Notes: generated by a model not told the origin, from the letters alone. DNA of 64,000 nt from Acinetobacter dispersus (GCF_009884975.1 NZ_CP041970.1:3720001-3784000), one strand, 5' to 3'; shown: positions 7,993 through 16,853, counted from the stretch's first letter. Numbers and translations: made by a program.

Positions 7993-8429
7993 TATTTACT
8001 ACTCAAAAATTCAAAAATCGTTGTTTCAATCCAGCTTTTATCATCTTCACTGAATCCAACAAGCTCACGTCTAGGATATGCAACAGGATCTGCTGTTCTG
8101 GATGGTCTTTGTGTTAGACCTTCCTGATGAATTTGCGCGATTTTTGCAGTACGACCGCTAAAGCCTACAGCTGCTTTTTTATCAGAATATTCAGTTTTAA
8201 TTTGTCTACCAATCATTTGGAATAATGCGCCAGTGCGTCTGATCTTCCCAATTTGATCCCGTTTACGAGGTATGTATCTGAATCCTTCAGGATCTCTTTG
8301 CTGCTTAACACGATCACGCATGCGAATACGTAATCCTTGTGTGAGCTTCCGCATAAGAGATCGCATTTCAGATGGCTCTAGAGCTAAAGCTAGATCGTCA
8401 ACCCAACGATTTAATGCGGAAATATTCAT
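7992..8429 (-). CDS. Phage virion morphogenesis/tail completion protein S (P2 gpS)
   Basis: 145 residues against about 150 in P2 gpS. Basic and arginine-rich, with a R-x-R-x3-R region near 50-60, the GALFQMI segment and the AKIAQIHQEG motif characteristic of the family. It is needed to finish the tail and join it to the head. It overlaps R by 4 bases upstream, and its TAA overlaps the ATG of com downstream. Confidence 0.88.
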   Translation of the reverse strand: MNISALNRWVDDLALALEPSEMRSLMRKLTQGLRIRMRDRVKQQRDPEGFRYIPRKRDQIGKIRRTGALFQMIGRQIKTEYSDKKAAVGFSGRTAKIAQIHQEGLTQRPSRTADPVAYPRRELVGFSEDDKSWIETTIFEFLSSK

Positions 8430-8812
8430 GGTTGTTTGATGAAACCTTTATGATCATCCCAAATCATTGGCTTACAAATTGAATAGCCAGTATCTGAAAT
8501 ATTCACTTTTTCGCGTTGTGGAAAATCTACTTCTAAGTCGAATGTATTTAAATCAATAATTTCACTGCTAAAAGACAGCTCAATTTCTTTTTGTGCTGCA
8601 TTTAAATGCAGATTGTTTTCTCGTAACCATTTCTTGATATAAGCGAGTATTAAAATAGGATCGGTACGGCAATCTAGAAATAAAAACCGAGCTGTATATT
8701 CTAAATATCCCTCATTTAAGTTCCCATTGACGATAAACAAGTTCGTTTTATCTGCAGTAAGTACAGGGAGTTTTTCAGAAAGATACGTTTTAAGCTCGGC
8801 TAATTTAATCAT
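8426..8812 (-). CDS. Phage tail completion protein R (P2 gpR)
   Basis: About 128 residues from the ATG at 8812 (MIKLAELKTYLSE). It matches the gpR family, with a short helical N-terminus followed by the FLFLDCRTDPILILAYIKKWL block. gpR works with gpS to complete the tail. A longer ORF back to 8851 would overlap the endolysin gene and starts with unlikely sequence, so the shorter start is preferred. No separate LysB/LysC spanin gene is seen between the endolysin and R, where P2 has them. Confidence 0.85.
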   Translation of the reverse strand: MIKLAELKTYLSEKLPVLTADKTNLFIVNGNLNEGYLEYTARFLFLDCRTDPILILAYIKKWLRENNLHLNAAQKEIELSFSSEIIDLNTFDLEVDFPQREKVNISDTGYSICKPMIWDDHKGFIKQP

Positions 8813-8823
8813 TTTTAAATTAC

Positions 8824-9369
8824 CTAAAGGGTAATGCGGTTGGCAATCCAACCATAAAAAAATTGTTCCTGTGAAGGGTTACGCTCGCAAATTTCAATGT
8901 AACGATTGCCTTGCAGGATATTAAGAACCTTACATAGAGTCGTGACACCATTTTGGCCACGTTTGGATAAATATGTCTTCAATGCAGACATAGTGGCATC
9001 ACCATAAACCCCGTCTGGGTCGAGGTCTGGAAATCCACCTTTACCCTGGTTATTTAGAAGATTAAGTGCGCGCTGCAGAAGAGGCTTCGCAAAACTGACA
9101 CCACAGTTAACACCAGTATCTAAAAGTTCTTCAGCGACTGCAGGGCATAAATTATTGATGCGATCAAAGCGAGGATTCAACCAATAGGTTTTTAGGTAGA
9201 TTGTCTCGGCTGTTGAGCGAGGTAAATCTTGCATACGTCCCTTATAGCCATGCTGACGTGCAACAGCCTCTGTAATACCGAAATTGGTTGGTCCACCACG
9301 ATCTGCAGGGTTGTTGCTATATCCACCTTCGCGATCAATTAGATCTGCAATGTATTTTTCGATATTCAT
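8824..9369 (-). CDS. Phage endolysin, glycoside hydrolase 108-type
   Basis: 181 residues. The N-terminal REGGYSNNPADRGGPTNFGI is the signature of GH108 lysozymes, with the catalytic glutamate in E-G-G-Y. The C-terminal part (PDLDPDGVYGDATMSAL) is a peptidoglycan-binding segment of the family. It cuts cell-wall glycan at lysis. The position matches gene K of P2, although P2 K belongs to a different lysozyme type, so the lysis module has been exchanged. It overlaps the holin gene by 4 bases. No signal peptide is seen, so export through a holin is expected. Confidence 0.9.
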   Translation of the reverse strand: MNIEKYIADLIDREGGYSNNPADRGGPTNFGITEAVARQHGYKGRMQDLPRSTAETIYLKTYWLNPRFDRINNLCPAVAEELLDTGVNCGVSFAKPLLQRALNLLNNQGKGGFPDLDPDGVYGDATMSALKTYLSKRGQNGVTTLCKVLNILQGNRYIEICERNPSQEQFFYGWIANRITL

Positions 9370-9698
9370 AACTCTTCCTTGTCATGTGTCGAACTACCAA
9401 ATGTTTGATCATATTTTTCAGAAAATTTCTGATCTACCCATTTAGTCCCTTTAAACCCAATTACGCCACCAAAGAAAATCCCAACCTCATTTGGTAAATT
9501 CAGCCAAGATAAAAGGCTGGCAATCGTAATCGTCAAAAGTCCACAAATAAATGATTCCAACCAATCGACTTTTCCATATTTTTTTGCTGTACGAAATATC
9601 GCAAGTAATACAGTCACGATGAAGCTGGCTATTAACCACCAGTAATTAGCTAGAATTTGATAAGCCCATTCAATGAAGCTTTGATTTTTCCACGGCAT
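9366..9698 (-). CDS. Phage holin
   Basis: About 110 residues from the ATG at 9698 (MPWKNQSF), preceded by AAAGGA. Three hydrophobic segments are visible: WWLIASFIVTVLLAIF, FICGLLTITIASLLSWL and EVGIFFGGVIGF. The charged tail at the C-terminus is typical of three-span holins of the lambda-like phage_holin_3 type. It would form inner-membrane lesions to release the endolysin encoded next to it. An in-frame upstream start at 9722 overlaps X and lacks a good ribosome-binding site. The exact family is uncertain. Confidence 0.8.
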   Translation of the reverse strand: MPWKNQSFIEWAYQILANYWWLIASFIVTVLLAIFRTAKKYGKVDWLESFICGLLTITIASLLSWLNLPNEVGIFFGGVIGFKGTKWVDQKFSEKYDQTFGSSTHDKEEL

Positions 9699-9712
9699 AG
9701 ATATTCCTTTAT

Positions 9713-9919
9713 CTAATCCCAAAGTTTTAAAGTTTCATTCGTTACTGGCTGGATATAGTCGGGTAAAATGACTTTTTGATGTGTATCTAAAATTACCTGA
9801 TGCAAACTTGGATTGAGTTCAAGAATTTCAGGCAAATACAAAGCTGATTGATTGCCATATTCACGATAAGCAACTGAATCTAAAGTGTCATTTTGAATCG
9901 CTTTGACAATCCGTGTCAT
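9713..9919 (-). CDS. Phage tail protein X (P2 gpX, LysM-like)
   Basis: 68 residues against 67 in P2 gpX. The whole protein is a LysM-like fold: an N-terminal QNDTLDSVAYREYG, then PEILELNPSL, then a hydrophobic strand ending in LPDYIQP. In P2 it is an essential tail protein. It overlaps L by 4 bases, as in P2 where X follows L. Confidence 0.9.
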   Translation of the reverse strand: MTRIVKAIQNDTLDSVAYREYGNQSALYLPEILELNPSLHQVILDTHQKVILPDYIQPVTNETLKLWD

Positions 9920-10326
9920 AGCAATTTTACCCTGTTACGTTTACGGCCAGTTAAATCTGCAATAGCGTAATTTACGTTACGACGAAGACTAGTTACTTTT
10001 GATAATCCATTTTCAGCACGAATTTGACCTGTAGAAGTGGTATCAAAATCTAAATTATCTTCAGCAATGAGCGCAGCAGCCTCATAACATACAGCTTTAA
10101 CGTAGTTACGTTTTTGATCGTCAGTCAATGGAGCGATTAGATAACGTTTACCAATCAACTGACTGTTAATCGTATCCATCGCTTCACTGACTTTTGCTGT
10201 TAATAAAACCTCACCCTTTGAGGCATCAACACGACCTTGGGCTAAAAGCTCAGCAACACTGATTGCTGGATAGCCCTGACGAGGATTGATGACATTTGCA
10301 TCGGGTAAGGCATTATTAATTAGCAT
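9916..10326 (-). CDS. Head completion/stabilisation protein L (P2 gpL)
   Basis: 136 residues, with the family's helical core (YVKAVCYEAAALIAED) and a basic C-terminus (DLTGRKRNRVKLL). gpL closes the filled head and prepares it for tail attachment. It is separated from M by two bases and overlaps X by four. Somewhat shorter than P2 gpL (about 169), mainly at the N-terminus. Confidence 0.88.
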   Translation of the reverse strand: MLINNALPDANVINPRQGYPAISVAELLAQGRVDASKGEVLLTAKVSEAMDTINSQLIGKRYLIAPLTDDQKRNYVKAVCYEAAALIAEDNLDFDTTSTGQIRAENGLSKVTSLRRNVNYAIADLTGRKRNRVKLL

Positions 10327-10328
10327 CG

Positions 10329-11216
10329 TTATTCACCTGCAGGCGCAGAAGAATTTTGAGTTGTGGCCACATCCTCAGAGGCGGTGGACGCAGGAGAGGT
10401 CGCAACAGATGTTGTTACTTCCTGCGAGTCGCCCTGGTTGTCGTGGATCGACTCGTTTGTGTCACGTTTTAAAGTACGCTCTAGCTTTTCGATGTTTTTC
10501 TTCACGCCAGAAGCTGAATTTAAACGCAACGCATTTTTAAATGCTTCCAATGCATCAGCAGGGCGAGATTCGGTAATAGCCAAACCTAATGCCTTGTAAA
10601 TTTTTGCATGCGCTTCATTTACCAGATCTTCGCCACGTACCAGTTCAGCAATCGATTCAAGTATTGAAGCATTATCGATGGCCAGCTCAACATTTTTGAT
10701 GCATGCCTCACCAATATTTTCAGCAAGTACTTCAGCCACAGTACGTTTGAACTTTTCAGGCATTACCATGCCATTTAAAATTCCATGCTGGCCAATACGA
10801 AGTGCTAATTTAAAGTCTTCAGCATCGATCGCCCAGGCTAAAAGATACATAAGAACTGTATTCTGTTCAGCAGGCGATTGTGCCAATGACGCATCGATGA
10901 ATCCTTGGAACTCAGGCAACCATTGTTTTTTCAATTCAACTTTTTTGTCGACTGCGCGAACATTACTGAGTTGATCAAGGTAACTTTGCAAACGCAATTC
11001 GATGTTCTGTTCAATAACTGAAACTGAACCATCTGCACCTTCTTTATAAAGGATTGTTACGTTCTGATCAGGACCAGAAGCTAAATCCACACCACCTTTA
11101 AATTTAGCCTGATTAAAGATATGTGGAGGGAATTTGGCTTCACGTTCACGCTGGGCCTTTTTCAATAACTCTCTTTCACGGTGTTGACGCATTTTTGAAG
11201 TAAGTAGGCTTGACAT
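10329..11216 (-). CDS. Terminase small subunit/endonuclease M (P2 gpM)
   Basis: 295 residues. The N-terminal half matches gpM, and the conserved QNIELRLQSYLDQL and WAIDAEDFKLALRIG segments are clear. It recognises and nicks cos together with gpP. It is longer than P2 gpM (about 247). The extension is a low-complexity Ser/Thr/Ala/Glu-rich tail (about 250-295) after a helix (about 200-245) that resembles a TPR-like repeat (ADALEAFKNALRLN). The start overlaps the stop of the capsid gene by one base. Confidence 0.88.
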   Translation of the reverse strand: MSSLLTSKMRQHRERELLKKAQREREAKFPPHIFNQAKFKGGVDLASGPDQNVTILYKEGADGSVSVIEQNIELRLQSYLDQLSNVRAVDKKVELKKQWLPEFQGFIDASLAQSPAEQNTVLMYLLAWAIDAEDFKLALRIGQHGILNGMVMPEKFKRTVAEVLAENIGEACIKNVELAIDNASILESIAELVRGEDLVNEAHAKIYKALGLAITESRPADALEAFKNALRLNSASGVKKNIEKLERTLKRDTNESIHDNQGDSQEVTTSVATSPASTASEDVATTQNSSAPAGE

Positions 11217-12253
11217 TATGCTTGCACCTCAATGTTTTCTAGCAATACGCATAAGTCGTAATCTTCAACCACATAGTCTTCATTGATCGATTGATAATCG
11301 ACATCACGGTCCCATGCTGGCTCAGCTACGATACTTCGCACCAAGGTGTTCGACTGAATATAAATCGACAGGTTCTTTAACGTTGTGATCAAAATGGTAT
11401 TTTCTGGAAATTGCGGTGGTAAAACAGGTTGCAATGTCCCAAGGATTTGATTTGCGTAAATTGTTCGTGCCGCGATTTGTTCTGATGGATCTTGAACTTT
11501 ATCCAATAGTTTTAAATATTTTTCAGAAATAATGCCACTTCCACAAATGGCCACTAAATCTTTACGGTTACGATATTGAGGGGCGATAAAGGTATGAATT
11601 GCATTTTCAACCAATCCATCCAATGTTTTATATTCGCCTGTTGCACCTACAGTAATCTTATGGCCACCTTGACCATCATCTGTATCACCTGAATAGACTT
11701 GTTCTGGTGCAACTTCACGAATACGTTGCAGCCAGCCTCGTTTTACATCCTGTAAAAGGGGGAAGGTTTCACGGTCAGAACTTGGAGCACGATATAAACC
11801 ATTAAACCCCATTGTAATCTTGTCGAGGGCGATGGCTTTTGTAACCATTTCGGCAAGATTTTTCTTAAATTCTGGGCGATGTCGCCATGCATTTAATAGA
11901 GACCATTTGTATGCAACATCATAGTTAGTTTGCGTACATAGGTAATTATCAAGATGTCGCGTTTCGCCTACAGCAGTCGGTTTACGTGGGCCAGTACGGG
12001 TATCGGTCGTACTTGCAATCGTAGTGCCTACGCCCATTCCAATTTTTTCACCAGATTGAGCATCTACTGGATAAATGTTGATTTGACGTAGAAAATCATC
12101 ACTTTCTTGATAAGCAGTGATAATACGCTGTTCAATTGAAGGTACAACTGTGAAACTTTCACGTACAGTACTCACACCATTTAAACCAGCAATATCATTT
12201 TGATACTGTGCAAATAATGCTTTCGTGATCGCGTTTAAAACTACTCTAGCCAT
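11216..12253 (-). CDS. Major capsid protein N (P2 gpN)
   Basis: 345 residues against 357 in P2 gpN, a HK97-fold capsid protein. Recognisable blocks are the N-terminal FAQYQNDIAGLNGV, the IASTTDTRTGPRKPT region and the C-terminal RDVDYQSINEDYVVEDY. In P2 the N-terminal about 31 residues are removed by gpO protease, and the same is likely here. It follows O after a 55-base gap. Confidence 0.95.
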   Translation of the reverse strand: MARVVLNAITKALFAQYQNDIAGLNGVSTVRESFTVVPSIEQRIITAYQESDDFLRQINIYPVDAQSGEKIGMGVGTTIASTTDTRTGPRKPTAVGETRHLDNYLCTQTNYDVAYKWSLLNAWRHRPEFKKNLAEMVTKAIALDKITMGFNGLYRAPSSDRETFPLLQDVKRGWLQRIREVAPEQVYSGDTDDGQGGHKITVGATGEYKTLDGLVENAIHTFIAPQYRNRKDLVAICGSGIISEKYLKLLDKVQDPSEQIAARTIYANQILGTLQPVLPPQFPENTILITTLKNLSIYIQSNTLVRSIVAEPAWDRDVDYQSINEDYVVEDYDLCVLLENIEVQA

Positions 12254-12308
12254 ATTAATTAAATCCTTTTAATTCATTACGTTCTAATTAAAATTTCATC
12301 CTGAAAAA

Positions 12309-13241
12309 TTAATAAGGTGCTGTTCCACCTTGAACATTGCCAGGAGCAGCTGGAGGTGTATTGACAGGCGTTTTTGAAATCGTATTAAACGATTCTTGAA
12401 GGGTTGTTAGTTGTTGTTGTAGAGGTTGCAATAATTGGTTTAATGCTTCAGTTGGATTTGAAAAATTGGTTTGGCCTGGGTCTTGCGCAGGCGTTGGCGT
12501 AGTACCTGGAACAGCCACTGGTGCAGTTGGTGCGATTCCTGGAGCTGGAGTGCCAGGTTGACCAGCAGTAAGTGCTTCGAACTTCTGATTTACTTCAGTT
12601 TTAAATGTTCCAAAGCTTTCAGCAATCTGCTTAATGCCATTCAAAGCAGCAACGACACCTTGAGCAACGGTTTCATCTACACTCGTTTCTACTGGTTTTG
12701 GCTTATTTGACATCAGCTCTTTAATTTGCTGCAAGAGTCCTTTGTTTTCGTCTTGCGTGTTTTGTTCACTCATGAAGATATCCTTATCTGGTGAGGTTTT
12801 TACGACATTTGTATTTGCTGAAAATTTCAGTGCTTCAGTGTTGAGGCAGTTAGGATCATCCGTAAGTCCCAAACCCACCTGATAGGCTTTTCCAGATCCA
12901 GCAAAATCACGATAGAACTCAATTGATGGATAAATTTTCTGACCAGCTTTATTGAGGGAAACAAGGTTAGGTAGTGCTGAAATAGTGTTGTACTGACACA
13001 TCAAGCCATTTTCTTCAATTGCTTCAACTTTGATGATGTCACCATAAGCATTGAAGGGCGGTTCAGGAGACCAACCTTTAATATGCTCAATATTAATACG
13101 GCCACCGTAATAGGCGATGCTATACGATTCGGCCATTTCTAGAATTTCCTGTCGAGTGAGAGGACGTCCATCAACAGTTTGACCTTCCCGTGCAACACGG
13201 AATCTTTTTTCAACACGGCCTTCGCCAGGTAAAGCAGTCAT
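12309..13241 (-). CDS. Capsid scaffold/prohead protease O (P2 gpO)
   Basis: 310 residues against 284 in P2 gpO. The N-terminal half is the serine protease. An Asp in GQTVDGRPL, a His in INIEHIKGW and a Ser in YPSIEFY fit the Asp-His-Ser catalytic set of this family. The C-terminal half is scaffold-like, with a long Pro/Ala/Thr/Gln-rich linker (about 230-265) and a Gln-rich helix (about 268-290) for contact with gpN. It is the first gene of the O-N-M-L-X lysis/tail unit and diverges from P. Confidence 0.9.
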   Translation of the reverse strand: MTALPGEGRVEKRFRVAREGQTVDGRPLTRQEILEMAESYSIAYYGGRINIEHIKGWSPEPPFNAYGDIIKVEAIEENGLMCQYNTISALPNLVSLNKAGQKIYPSIEFYRDFAGSGKAYQVGLGLTDDPNCLNTEALKFSANTNVVKTSPDKDIFMSEQNTQDENKGLLQQIKELMSNKPKPVETSVDETVAQGVVAALNGIKQIAESFGTFKTEVNQKFEALTAGQPGTPAPGIAPTAPVAVPGTTPTPAQDPGQTNFSNPTEALNQLLQPLQQQLTTLQESFNTISKTPVNTPPAAPGNVQGGTAPY

Positions 13242-13388
13242 CTTTACTCCATTAAAAAAGAATGCTTTTAAGAGGCTTTAAGTTTGATGTTTTGATCAAA
13301 GGCTTTGCAAATGACGAAAGTCCGAATAGAGCTTAATCGGACTTCATTCTTTAGTTTGAAATTTGGCATTAACGTTTAATAACGTTAT
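13242..13388. promoter_or_regulatory. Divergent late promoter region between O and P
   Basis: A 147-base gap separates the divergent O and P genes, where P2 has its two late promoters. It contains copy 2 of the 27-bp palindrome and, close to the P start, a repeated AACGTT motif. No ribosome-binding site of normal strength precedes P. I do not see an obvious sigma-70 -35/-10 pair, in line with an activator-dependent late promoter. Confidence 0.6.
13317..13343. repeat. 27-bp palindromic repeat, copy 2 (O/P intergenic)
   Basis: Identical base for base to 6971-6997. It has the arms AGTCCGA and TCGGACT and ends about 76 bases upstream of O, close to the about 65-base distance of copy 1 from V. 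It lies 46 bases upstream of P on the other side. These two spots are where P2 has activator-dependent late promoters. Confidence 0.7.
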
Positions 13389-15200
13389 ATGGAAACTTTA
13401 CTCAGTCCCACGGATGGGGCACCTTCGTTTTTTGATGCAATGACATCACGCCAGCAAGGGCGACTTTTGTTCGCTCAGGGCTTATCTGTCTCTGAAATTG
13501 CCACATATCTTAGCGAAAAGCGATCCACTGTTGAAAGTTGGAAACAACGAGACGGTTGGGAAAAGGCCGACATTTTTGATGATGTAACGCTTGGGCTACG
13601 TGCTCGCTTTCTAACGTTAATTTTTAAAGAAAACAAAAGCAATGCAAATTATAAGGAAATGGATTTCCTTATGCGAATGCTAGAGAGATCTGCAAAAATT
13701 GAACGTTATCGCTCTGGTGAGGGTAACCAAGTTGACCTTAATCCTAAATTGGGAAATCGTAACAAGGACGCTAAATCACGCAAAAAGAAACTGAAGAATC
13801 AGATCACCCAGGAACAATTCGAGATCCTCGAAAATGCATTCAAAGAAATCTTCTTCGACTTCCAACATGAGTGGGGTAATACGATAGAGAAGTCCGAAGC
13901 TGAAATATTTATGATGCTAAAGTCTCGACAAATCGGGGCTACTTTCTACTTTGCATTATGGGCATTAATAGATTTATTAAAAACTGGAAAAAATAAAATT
14001 TTCCTTTCAGCTTCAAAAGCACAAGCATTCCAGTTTATCGAGTACATACGCGCATTTGTACTGGAAACAATCGAACTTGAACTTACTGGCGATCCGATCG
14101 TAATCAATGGGCCGCAAGGCCAAGCGACCATCTATTATTTAGGAACAAATGCTTTAACCGCACAAGGTCGACATGGCGATGTAATTATTGACGAATTCTT
14201 TTGGATTCGTAAATTTGGAACATTCCAAAAAGTTGCAGGGGCAATGGCCTCGCAAAAAATGTATAAGGAAATTTATTTATCTACGCCATCGAGCATCTTG
14301 CACGAAGCTTATGCATTCTGGGCTGGCACTGATGGGGACCGCAAAAATAGAATTGAAATTGATATTTCTCATACAGCATTAAAGCGCCCCCAAGTATGTG
14401 CAGACGGTAAGATCCGTCAGATTGTCACTTTAACTGATGCCGAGAAAGCTGGCTATGATCGATTCAATAGAGAAGCATTAAAACGCAGATACCCTGATGA
14501 TGAGTTTCAGAACCTATTTGAATGTCAATTCATTGATGATACTGGATCTTATTTTCCAATGGCCATCGTTGAAACCAACATGGTGGACTCGTGGAATATT
14601 TGGAAGGATTTCCATCCATTTCAACCGAAACCTTATAGCGGTGAAGTTTGGCTTGGTTATGATCCGTCCTTTACGGGAGATAATGCTGCCTTAGTGGTCA
14701 TTGCCCCACCTAGAACAAGTTTGAGTCCGTATCGGATTTTAGAAGTTCATCAATTCAAAGGGCTATCATCCAGTGAACAAGCCCTAAAAATTAAGAAAAT
14801 CTGCGAACGATACAACGTCGTATTTATTGGAATCGATAACACAGGCAACGGGATCTCAGTAGCTGAACATGTCTCTCACTTTTTCCCTGGTTTAAAACGT
14901 CTCAACTATAACCCTGAGTTAAAAATTCGCATGGGGCTACGTGCGAAAGAATTATTGGAAAGAAGAAGACTGCAATTTGATGCTGGTAAGCTGATCATTG
15001 CTAAATCATTCCTTTCTATTAAAAAAGCATTAACAAGTGGTCAAGGTCATAAAACACTTGTTACTACACGTTCGGCCGAAACAGGTCATGGAGATATAGC
15101 CTGGGCGGTTATGAATGGACTCGAAAATGCTCCAATTATTGATATCACAAACGTCAATGTAAGCAGTGCTAAGAAAGCAAGGATCAAGGTTTATAAATAA
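13389..15200 (+). CDS. Terminase large subunit/ATPase P (P2 gpP)
   Basis: 603 residues against about 590 in P2 gpP. The N-terminus has a helix-turn-helix (VSEIATYLSEKRSTVESWKQ, about 31-50) for DNA binding. A Walker-A-like LKSRQIGAT sits at about 177-185 and a Walker B DVIIDEF near 264. A C-terminal RNase H-like nuclease domain begins at GYDPSFTGDNAALV (about 423). It powers DNA packaging into the prohead and acts with gpM at cos. It overlaps Q by one base (TAATG). Confidence 0.95.
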   Translation: METLLSPTDGAPSFFDAMTSRQQGRLLFAQGLSVSEIATYLSEKRSTVESWKQRDGWEKADIFDDVTLGLRARFLTLIFKENKSNANYKEMDFLMRMLERSAKIERYRSGEGNQVDLNPKLGNRNKDAKSRKKKLKNQITQEQFEILENAFKEIFFDFQHEWGNTIEKSEAEIFMMLKSRQIGATFYFALWALIDLLKTGKNKIFLSASKAQAFQFIEYIRAFVLETIELELTGDPIVINGPQGQATIYYLGTNALTAQGRHGDVIIDEFFWIRKFGTFQKVAGAMASQKMYKEIYLSTPSSILHEAYAFWAGTDGDRKNRIEIDISHTALKRPQVCADGKIRQIVTLTDAEKAGYDRFNREALKRRYPDDEFQNLFECQFIDDTGSYFPMAIVETNMVDSWNIWKDFHPFQPKPYSGEVWLGYDPSFTGDNAALVVIAPPRTSLSPYRILEVHQFKGLSSSEQALKIKKICERYNVVFIGIDNTGNGISVAEHVSHFFPGLKRLNYNPELKIRMGLRAKELLERRRLQFDAGKLIIAKSFLSIKKALTSGQGHKTLVTTRSAETGHGDIAWAVMNGLENAPIIDITNVNVSSAKKARIKVYK

Positions 15201-16273
15201 TGAATATTCCAAGTGTAATCAAACAGCCACTTCAGAAGATTGGATTTTTTCAGGATAGGACGCCAATTAATATTGAGCAACCTAACAGAAAAATCATCAT
15301 GAGTAATTTTGGTGATGCAGAACCTGTGCTTGATGGACAAACTCTTTTTCAGTATGGATACTGCCCTCAATGGCAAGACTGGTATGAGCTACCTTATGAC
15401 GTTGCTGCCACTGCAAAATTATTCAGAGCGACCAGTCACCATACAAGTGCATTAATTGTTAAACGAAATATTTTAAGTAGCACTTATATTCCTCATCCAC
15501 TTTTAAGCCGACAGCAATTTGATGCGCTAACGCTTAACCTTTTGACCTATGCAAATGCTTATGCTCATTTTGAGCGTAATCGGTTTGGTGGAATCATTAA
15601 AATTACATCGCGACCGACTCTCGTAATGAGACGAGGTTTGGATCTCAATCGATATTTTCAGATAACTCAGTTTATCAATAAACAATATGAATATTCCCCA
15701 GAAGATATCTTACATATTTATGAGCCTGATACCACACAAGAAATCTATGGCATCCCAAGTTATCTAAGCTCTGTAAATGCGATTTTATTGAATGAGGCTG
15801 CAACATTATTCCGTAGACGCTATTACAAAAATGGAGCTCATGCTGGATTTATCTTACACATGACAGATGCCTTACAAACTCAGGATGATGTCGAAGATCT
15901 AGAAGATGCAATGGAAAATTCAAAGGGAGCTGGCAATTTCCGAAATTTATTACTTTACACACCTGGTGGTACTAAGGATGGGGTTAAGGTTATTCCTATT
16001 GCTGAGGTGGCTGCTAAGGATGAGTTTTATAATATTAAGATTGCAAGTCGCGATGACCAGTTAGCTGGGCATCGAACACCGCCACAACTTATTGGAGTGG
16101 TACCGCAAAATGCTGGTGGTTTTGGTGACATTGAGAAAGCTGCCAAAGTCTTTTATTACAATGAAATTCTTTATTATCAAAATATGTTGAAGGCTATCAA
16201 TGATCGCATAGGTATTGAGGTCATAAAATTTCACGATTACGCATTGATCGATACCATGAAAAATCCAGTTTAA
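15200..16273 (+). CDS. Phage portal protein Q (P2 gpQ)
   Basis: 357 residues against 344 in P2 gpQ. Conserved blocks include the YDVAATAKLFRATSHHTSAL region, the ILHIYEPDTTQEIYGIPSYL motif and HRTPPQLIGVVPQNAGGFGD near the C-terminus. It forms the portal ring at one head vertex through which DNA enters. It is translated from an ATG overlapping the stop of P. A Rho-independent terminator covers its stop codon. Confidence 0.95.
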   Translation: MNIPSVIKQPLQKIGFFQDRTPINIEQPNRKIIMSNFGDAEPVLDGQTLFQYGYCPQWQDWYELPYDVAATAKLFRATSHHTSALIVKRNILSSTYIPHPLLSRQQFDALTLNLLTYANAYAHFERNRFGGIIKITSRPTLVMRRGLDLNRYFQITQFINKQYEYSPEDILHIYEPDTTQEIYGIPSYLSSVNAILLNEAATLFRRRYYKNGAHAGFILHMTDALQTQDDVEDLEDAMENSKGAGNFRNLLLYTPGGTKDGVKVIPIAEVAAKDEFYNIKIASRDDQLAGHRTPPQLIGVVPQNAGGFGDIEKAAKVFYYNEILYYQNMLKAINDRIGIEVIKFHDYALIDTMKNPV

Positions 16274-16297
16274 TCTGGATTTTCATTTAATTTTTTT
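16260..16297 (+). terminator. Terminator after the P-Q operon
   Basis: The arms AAAATCCAG (16260-16268) and CTGGATTTT (16275-16283) have a 6-base loop holding the Q stop codon. A T-rich tract with seven consecutive Ts follows. It would end the P-Q transcript before cos. Confidence 0.7.
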
Positions 16298-16484
16298 GGT
16301 GTATTTGTTATGGAGTTTGGACCTACCAATTATATCATTTATGCAATGTAAGTGGTTAATAGTATTGTATTAATTCAATAACATAGTACATGGCTATAGA
16401 TGCAAACGTAACCTCAATACACCATCAATCATCCTCAATAAAAATCCATCGACATCTACCTAAAACATTAAGAACTATCACCTG

Positions 16485-16512
16485 GCGCGCGCAGTTATCT
16501 CCACGCCACGCC
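16485..16512 (-). other. Candidate phage cos site
   Basis: On the minus strand the sequence begins GGCGTGGCGTGGAGATAAC (16512 to 16494) and continues CTGCGCGC-like. From memory the P2 cohesive end begins GGCGAGGCGGGGAAAGCAC and is followed by TGCGCGC, so 14 of the first 19 bases and the GC block agree. Its place, just past the end of Q, is that of cos in P2. The nick positions are inferred from this resemblance. The GC-rich patch also stands out against the AT-rich surroundings. Confidence 0.75.
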
Positions 16513-16535
16513 TGCCCACTAAATATATCAAAACA

Positions 16536-16631
16536 GATGCAAATGCATCACTGCCTAATAGGAAGCCGTGGTGGGCCTTACAGCGCAAAATAAGATGGGT
16601 ATAGGTGATGCGGTTTGATGCGCTCTGATGC
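16536..16631. repeat. TGATGC repeats beside cos
   Basis: TGATGC occurs at 16606, 16616 and 16626, at exact 10-base spacing. An inverted copy (GCATCA, 16545-16550) lies within a GATGCAAATGCATC palindrome closer to cos. Phased short repeats next to cos are the usual form of terminase-binding sites (compare lambda cosB), which is the inferred role. No gene covers this stretch. Confidence 0.45.
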
Positions 16632-16637
16632 AGAGAA

Positions 16638-16853
16638 TTAAAGTGATTTAAGCTTCGGAACAATTGCAGGATTCATGCAGGGGGACCAATCATGATAATG
16701 GTCACTAAAGAATGTTAAATAACCAAGGTGGAGTTTGTAGTAAACGATTTCATGGACTAGATCATCGTCACCCAAATCTAAAAAGAGGTTTGCACCTTCT
16801 GGAGCGTTATCTCTAATTTGTTCGATTGTAATTTTACCTACTTTACGAATCAT
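16638..16853 (-). CDS. Small hypothetical phage protein
   Basis: 71 residues, acidic in the middle (DLGDDDLVHEI), with no recognised domain or membrane span. An AGGA ribosome-binding site precedes the ATG at 16853 by eight bases, which supports translation. It lies beyond cos and points towards it. It is the last gene likely to be phage on this side. Confidence 0.5.
   Translation of the reverse strand: MIRKVGKITIEQIRDNAPEGANLFLDLGDDDLVHEIVYYKLHLGYLTFFSDHYHDWSPCMNPAIVPKLKSL

Noticed and set aside
16390..16593. 67-codon + strand ORF across cos
   Set aside because: It spans the cos site, lacks a ribosome-binding site and has a composition unlike a protein.
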